DNA of 8,495 nt, taken from Methanosarcinales archaeon. GTDB taxonomy: Archaea > Halobacteriota > Methanosarcinia > Methanosarcinales > Methanogasteraceae. The notes below the pieces were generated by a model, which had not been told where the DNA came from, did no database searches, and saw only the letters and a list, made by a program, of their open reading frames with translations. Position numbers and translations under genes: made by a program. The stretch covers positions 1 to 8,495 of the forward strand of contig JAUWGA010000077.1 of assembly GCA_030606635.1 (NCBI GenBank), read 5' to 3'. Shown piece by piece: positions 6,721 to 8,495 of the stretch; position 1 is the first letter of the stretch, and the number at the start of each line of letters is the position of its first letter.

Positions 6721-6800
6721 CCGCGTAATGCGGAGCATCGCCGATGCCACTCGCAAGATATGTAACACAATCAAGAAGGCGCGAGTGATCGCGTCTTCTT
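6721..6800 (+). ncRNA. Candidate structured RNA or attenuator-like element
   Basis: Three hairpins follow each other. CCGC/GCGG flanks GTAAT at 6721-6733, and GCATC/GATGC flanks GCC at 6735-6747. A 12-bp stem at 6773-6784 with 6789-6800 closes a GTGA tetraloop; its one non-Watson-Crick pair is G-U on the plus strand and would be A-C on the minus strand. ACTCGC at 6749-6754 can also pair with GCGAGT at 6781-6786, which would break the long stem. The GNRA-type loop and the G-U pair favour a plus-strand RNA. No gene lies downstream on the plus strand, so it could be a metG 3' UTR element or an independent RNA. Confidence 0.35.
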
Positions 6801-6848
6801 AGTCCACTCCTGAATGTCGGGGCACCGAGTTGTATGATGTTTGGAACT

Positions 6849-6885
6849 TAAGCGAAGATTGAATCAATCCGATGTTCGTCGCTTA
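6849..6885. repeat. Composite inverted repeat near an AT-rich palindrome
   Basis: TAAGCGA at 6849-6855 pairs with TCGCTTA at 6879-6885, and inside it GATTG at 6857-6861 pairs with CAATC at 6865-6869. It lies between the end of the small cysteine-rich gene and the hairpin cluster, so on the minus strand it could mark that gene's transcript end. No function is assigned. Confidence 0.3.
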
Positions 6886-6908
6886 CCCTACTTTATAAAA
6901 GCCAAATT

Positions 6909-7076
6909 TTAACCATCGACCACTTTAATAGAACCACCACCACCTTGTGGGTAGGTTACCCCCCAAAGATTATTTGCTAAAGCGACTAAAGCACAGGTCT
7001 TCACATCATCAAGAAACCACTCGCAATCGGATCCGATGCATTTCGATTTTAACAAAGGGCATGTTTTGCCTGCCAT
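6909..7076 (-). CDS. Small cysteine-rich protein, 55 residues, putative metal binder
   Basis: Too short for most gene finders but it looks coding. The protein begins MAGKTCPLLKSKCIGSDCEW, continues with FLDDVKTCALVALANNLWG, and ends in a GGGGSIKVVDG tail. The cysteines are C6-x6-C13-x4-C18-x9-C28, in the frame CPLLxxxC(I)xxxCxWxx...CALxxLAxxL. From memory this resembles short uncharacterised proteins in anaerobic archaea and bacteria whose four cysteines probably hold zinc or an iron-sulfur centre; no function is known to me. The start is ATG 7076, the only start codon after an in-frame TGA upstream, with just a weak GGA ahead. A TATA-like TTTTTATGC at 7110-7119 would give a short leader. The IS end lies only 55 bp upstream and its transposase points the same way, so read-through expression is possible. 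Confidence 0.62.
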   Translation of the reverse strand: MAGKTCPLLKSKCIGSDCEWFLDDVKTCALVALANNLWGVTYPQGGGGSIKVVDG

Positions 7077-7109
7077 TTTTCCAATCTCTATAAAGAGTCA
7101 GAACTCCTC

Positions 7110-7119
7110 GCATAAAAAC
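7110..7119 (-). promoter_or_regulatory. TATA-like box for the small cysteine-rich gene
   Basis: The minus strand reads GTTTTTATGC, predicting a transcript start near 7089 and a leader of about 13 nt. It sits 12 bp inside the flank of the IS, so the insertion has left this core box intact but replaced whatever lay further upstream. A second AT-rich box at 7088-7094 is too close to the ATG. Confidence 0.3.
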
Positions 7120-7131
7120 CCACCGAGAGAT

Positions 7132-7149
7132 CGGGCTTGGGACAAAATT
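7132..7149 (+). repeat. IS left terminal inverted repeat
   Basis: Reads CGGGCTTGGGACAAAATT. It matches the reverse complement of the right end at 15 of 18 positions; differences are at positions 4, 5 and 15. Its last base is the first base of the transposase stop triplet (7149-7151). Confidence 0.8.
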
Positions 7150-8285
7150 CACGTACACCCCTGCCCACGCCAATGAGGCACCACACCATCAATAATTTCA
7201 AGATACCCAACTCTTCGGATATTGTGCCCCACAAGCTTCAGCCGCGTCTCAGTTTCCTTCCGCGAATCAAGTCTCTTTCTCAGCGGCGCGCCAAACCGGC
7301 ATTTCACCATCGAATTGACCGTTTCTGAGATTGAACGCATGTGATATCTTTCTAACCACTCCTGAGGATCTTCCCAGAGTGAATAAAGCATATCATACCA
7401 CCCCATCGCCCCCTTGCTCTTGAAAGTCACGTTGTTGCGGGGTAAAAAGTGTGGCGTGGCGTGATTTGCCGAAACCATGTCTGTGATCCATCGGCATCCG
7501 TAAATACCATCCCCAAGAACACCATCCAGATTAGGATGACAATTGAGTGTCTGGTTAAAAGCCTCTGGAAACATCGTAGTTTCTCCAACCGAGTGATCCG
7601 GACTTATGGATATGCCTGAAATCAGCTTATATTGAACCCCTATGCCCATAACCGCATAAGAGAACCCCCTCTTTACAGGGGAGTTTGATTTCGGAAAACT
7701 ATCGTGCGCCTGCTCCTTGCTCACAGACTTTGATTTCTTGCGATCTTTCTTAGAATTCTGTTTTTGGCGCTTATCGGCATAATTCTCCTTATCCGAGGAA
7801 CTGAAACCGGTGCCATCGAACGAAAAGGTAATTTCTTTACCTTCTACACCTTCATTGGTTATTACTACGATCTCGTCCAGAATTTCATTTACTGCTTCTC
7901 GATCGTAGCCGCGTTCTATCGTTTTGTAAGAAAAATGGCGGCTTATGTCCAATTTCTCCCGGAATAGAAGCAAAAACCCCTCAGCCACTCTATTAGACGA
8001 TTCTGCGTATGTTTGCAATAATAGTGTTTTAGCGATATCGGCCGGATCCGTTGGTGGTCTACCAGGTCCCCGTTTTCTGGGTGACGTTCTTTCTTTTATC
8101 CGTTTATATGCCTCAGAAACAAGATCTCTTATGTTATCGAGGTAATTAGCCATCTCATATATCTGCGCCTGATCGTATTGTGCCCAGTTGGTCAATACTT
8201 GCTCTTTGCCCTCATATTCAAATGTCCCATCCCGGATACTCTTAATGATTTTTCTGAGTTCCTCGCCGCGCTGTTTAGAGGGCAT
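7149..8285 (-). CDS. DDE transposase, IS5/IS4-like (DDE_Tnp_1 type)
   Basis: Intact 378-residue transposase that would cut and join the ends of the surrounding element. An N-terminal region of about 70 residues precedes a GRPP-containing linker (GPGRPPTDPADIAK) and a helical DNA-binding part. Candidate catalytic residues are D157 in FSFDGTGFS, D259 in GVLGDGIYGCRW and E321 in RSISETVNSM, followed by the IS5-like tail K-x2-FG-x2-L-R-x-R...E-x3-KL-x3-N. A lysine-rich, low-complexity insert (about 165-195) lies after the first aspartate. The ATG at 8285 is about 25 bp from a TATA box with no Shine-Dalgarno, so a leaderless mRNA is likely. No frameshift or stop interrupts the frame, so the copy may be active. 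Family placement is by motif only; the transposase call itself is firm. Confidence 0.9.
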   Translation of the reverse strand: MPSKQRGEELRKIIKSIRDGTFEYEGKEQVLTNWAQYDQAQIYEMANYLDNIRDLVSEAYKRIKERTSPRKRGPGRPPTDPADIAKTLLLQTYAESSNRVAEGFLLLFREKLDISRHFSYKTIERGYDREAVNEILDEIVVITNEGVEGKEITFSFDGTGFSSSDKENYADKRQKQNSKKDRKKSKSVSKEQAHDSFPKSNSPVKRGFSYAVMGIGVQYKLISGISISPDHSVGETTMFPEAFNQTLNCHPNLDGVLGDGIYGCRWITDMVSANHATPHFLPRNNVTFKSKGAMGWYDMLYSLWEDPQEWLERYHMRSISETVNSMVKCRFGAPLRKRLDSRKETETRLKLVGHNIRRVGYLEIIDGVVPHWRGQGCT

Positions 8286-8305
8286 AAGGTGAGATCAACC
8301 AACAA

Positions 8306-8315
8306 GTATATAAAC
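8306..8315 (-). promoter_or_regulatory. TATA box for the transposase
   Basis: The minus strand reads GTTTATATAC with its centre about 25 bp from the ATG at 8285, which predicts a leaderless transcript. It lies inside the IS, so the element carries its own promoter. Confidence 0.55.
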
Positions 8316-8350
8316 ATAGCGGTACATACTCTTATCGAATGGATCGCTTG

Positions 8351-8463
8351 CTCACCACTTCAACGGTGTCTACAGGCAAAAATGAGTCTGGACCATGCAC
8401 ATTTGTCAAAGCACTCCGTCTTGTGTGGCTCGAACTTGTAGAGGCAGGTCGTGGAGTGGTGAG
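8351..8463. repeat. Subterminal long-range inverted repeat in the IS
   Basis: CTCACCACTTCA at 8351-8362 pairs with TGGAGTGGTGAG at 8452-8463 over 12 bp, with one G-U pair on the plus strand. Inside it CTACA at 8370-8374 pairs with TGTAG at 8437-8441. Together they can fold the 113 nt between the transposase promoter and the right terminal repeat into a closed domain. No convincing reading frame explains this stretch. Confidence 0.4.
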
Positions 8464-8477
8464 ACTGTCGGTCGAAT

Positions 8478-8495
8478 AATATTGTCCCAAAGCCG
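8478..8495 (-). repeat. IS right terminal inverted repeat
   Basis: The minus strand reads CGGCTTTGGGACAATATT, partner of the left repeat at 7132-7149. It ends exactly at the window edge, so further matching bases or the target duplication may continue outside. Confidence 0.78.

Larger units (their letters stand above)
6583..6908. other. Intergenic stretch with no convincing gene but several hairpins
   Basis: All six frames give only short or shadow reading frames here, such as a 32-codon ATG frame at 6595 and a 24-codon frame at 6728, and none resembles a known protein. What it does hold is a GC-rich stem after metG (6597-6618), a short GAGAGATA tandem pair near 6666-6681, a hairpin cluster at 6721-6800, a composite stem at 6849-6885, and an AT-rich near-palindrome CTTTATAAAAG at 6891-6901. 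I saw no tRNA T-loop signature. Confidence 0.6.
7132..8495 (-). mobile_element. Complete insertion sequence, about 1.36 kb, IS5/IS4-like DDE type
   Basis: One intact transposase gene is flanked by imperfect terminal inverted repeats at 7132-7149 and 8478-8495, matching at 15 of 18 positions with the core TTGGGACAA shared. The transposase stop codon starts inside the left repeat, and about 190 bp separate its start from the right repeat. The size suits an IS5-group element. The right repeat ends on the last base of the window, so the outer boundary and any target duplication on that side cannot be seen. The element looks AT-richer than the core genes. Confidence 0.82.

Noticed and set aside
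6493..6774. 93-codon minus-strand frame overlapping the metG 3' end
   Set aside because: It runs antisense into metG, has low-complexity R/S/L-rich composition, no recognisable motif, and its start is not preceded by a promoter or Shine-Dalgarno.
6728..6802. 24-codon plus-strand frame across the hairpin cluster
   Set aside because: It is very short and has no Shine-Dalgarno. Its codons coincide with the stems, which are a simpler explanation.
6583..7131. tRNA or CRISPR array in the gene-poor stretch
   Set aside because: No T-loop/acceptor pattern of a tRNA and no regularly spaced repeat units were found; the only tandem word is a short GAGAGATA pair.
7149..8285. Transposase as part of a larger defence or cargo transposon
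   Set aside because: The terminal repeats tightly bracket the single gene and no accessory gene lies between them, so a simple IS is sufficient.
8319..8478. Minus-strand open frame in the IS right end (HGPDSFLPVDTVEVVSKRS)
   Set aside because: It lacks a good start codon. A competing frame is open over part of the same bases, and no family was recognised. The inverted repeat explains the region better, though a conserved passenger peptide cannot be excluded.

Overview
The window reads as chromosomal DNA from a euryarchaeon of the methanogen/ANME branch (Halobacteriota). Markers are a coenzyme F420-dependent NADP oxidoreductase, an archaeal ether-lipid headgroup synthase, the archaeosine radical SAM enzyme RaSEA, an archaeal-type ribosomal protein S2, and archaeal TATA boxes about 25 bp upstream of several starts. 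The exact genus cannot be fixed from the sequence alone. The right edge falls on the end of an insertion sequence, which is also where a metagenome contig would typically break.

Layout. (1) 1-1095, minus strand: npdG followed 7 bp later by a truncated archaetidylinositol phosphate synthase gene. (2) 1249-2205, plus strand: a DHH/DHHA1 phosphoesterase, divergent from npdG with its own TATA box. (3) 2206-2371: a short convergent gap with degenerate ATTCGTGA-like repeats. (4) 2372-3449, minus strand: rpsB (S2) overlapping a GIY-YIG (Uri/DUF123) protein gene. (5) 3533-6582, plus strand: raSEA then metG. A near-palindromic TATA box at 3501-3511 is well placed to serve both rpsB and raSEA. (6) 6583-6908: no convincing gene, but a cluster of inverted repeats that could be a structured RNA. 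(7) 6909-7076, minus strand: a 55-residue cysteine-rich protein gene. (8) 7132-8495: a complete IS with imperfect 18-bp terminal inverted repeats and an intact DDE transposase on the minus strand.

The central block is translation-themed: the S2 protein, tRNA archaeosine formation (RaSEA) and methionyl-tRNA synthetase. The left block joins F420/NADPH redox exchange to ether-lipid synthesis. The right block is accessory DNA. The core genes are ordinary. The items that repay a second look are the small cysteine-rich gene just downstream of the IS, the hairpin cluster after metG, the subterminal stem inside the IS, and the shared TATA box. I found no CRISPR array, tRNA, rRNA or defence system.
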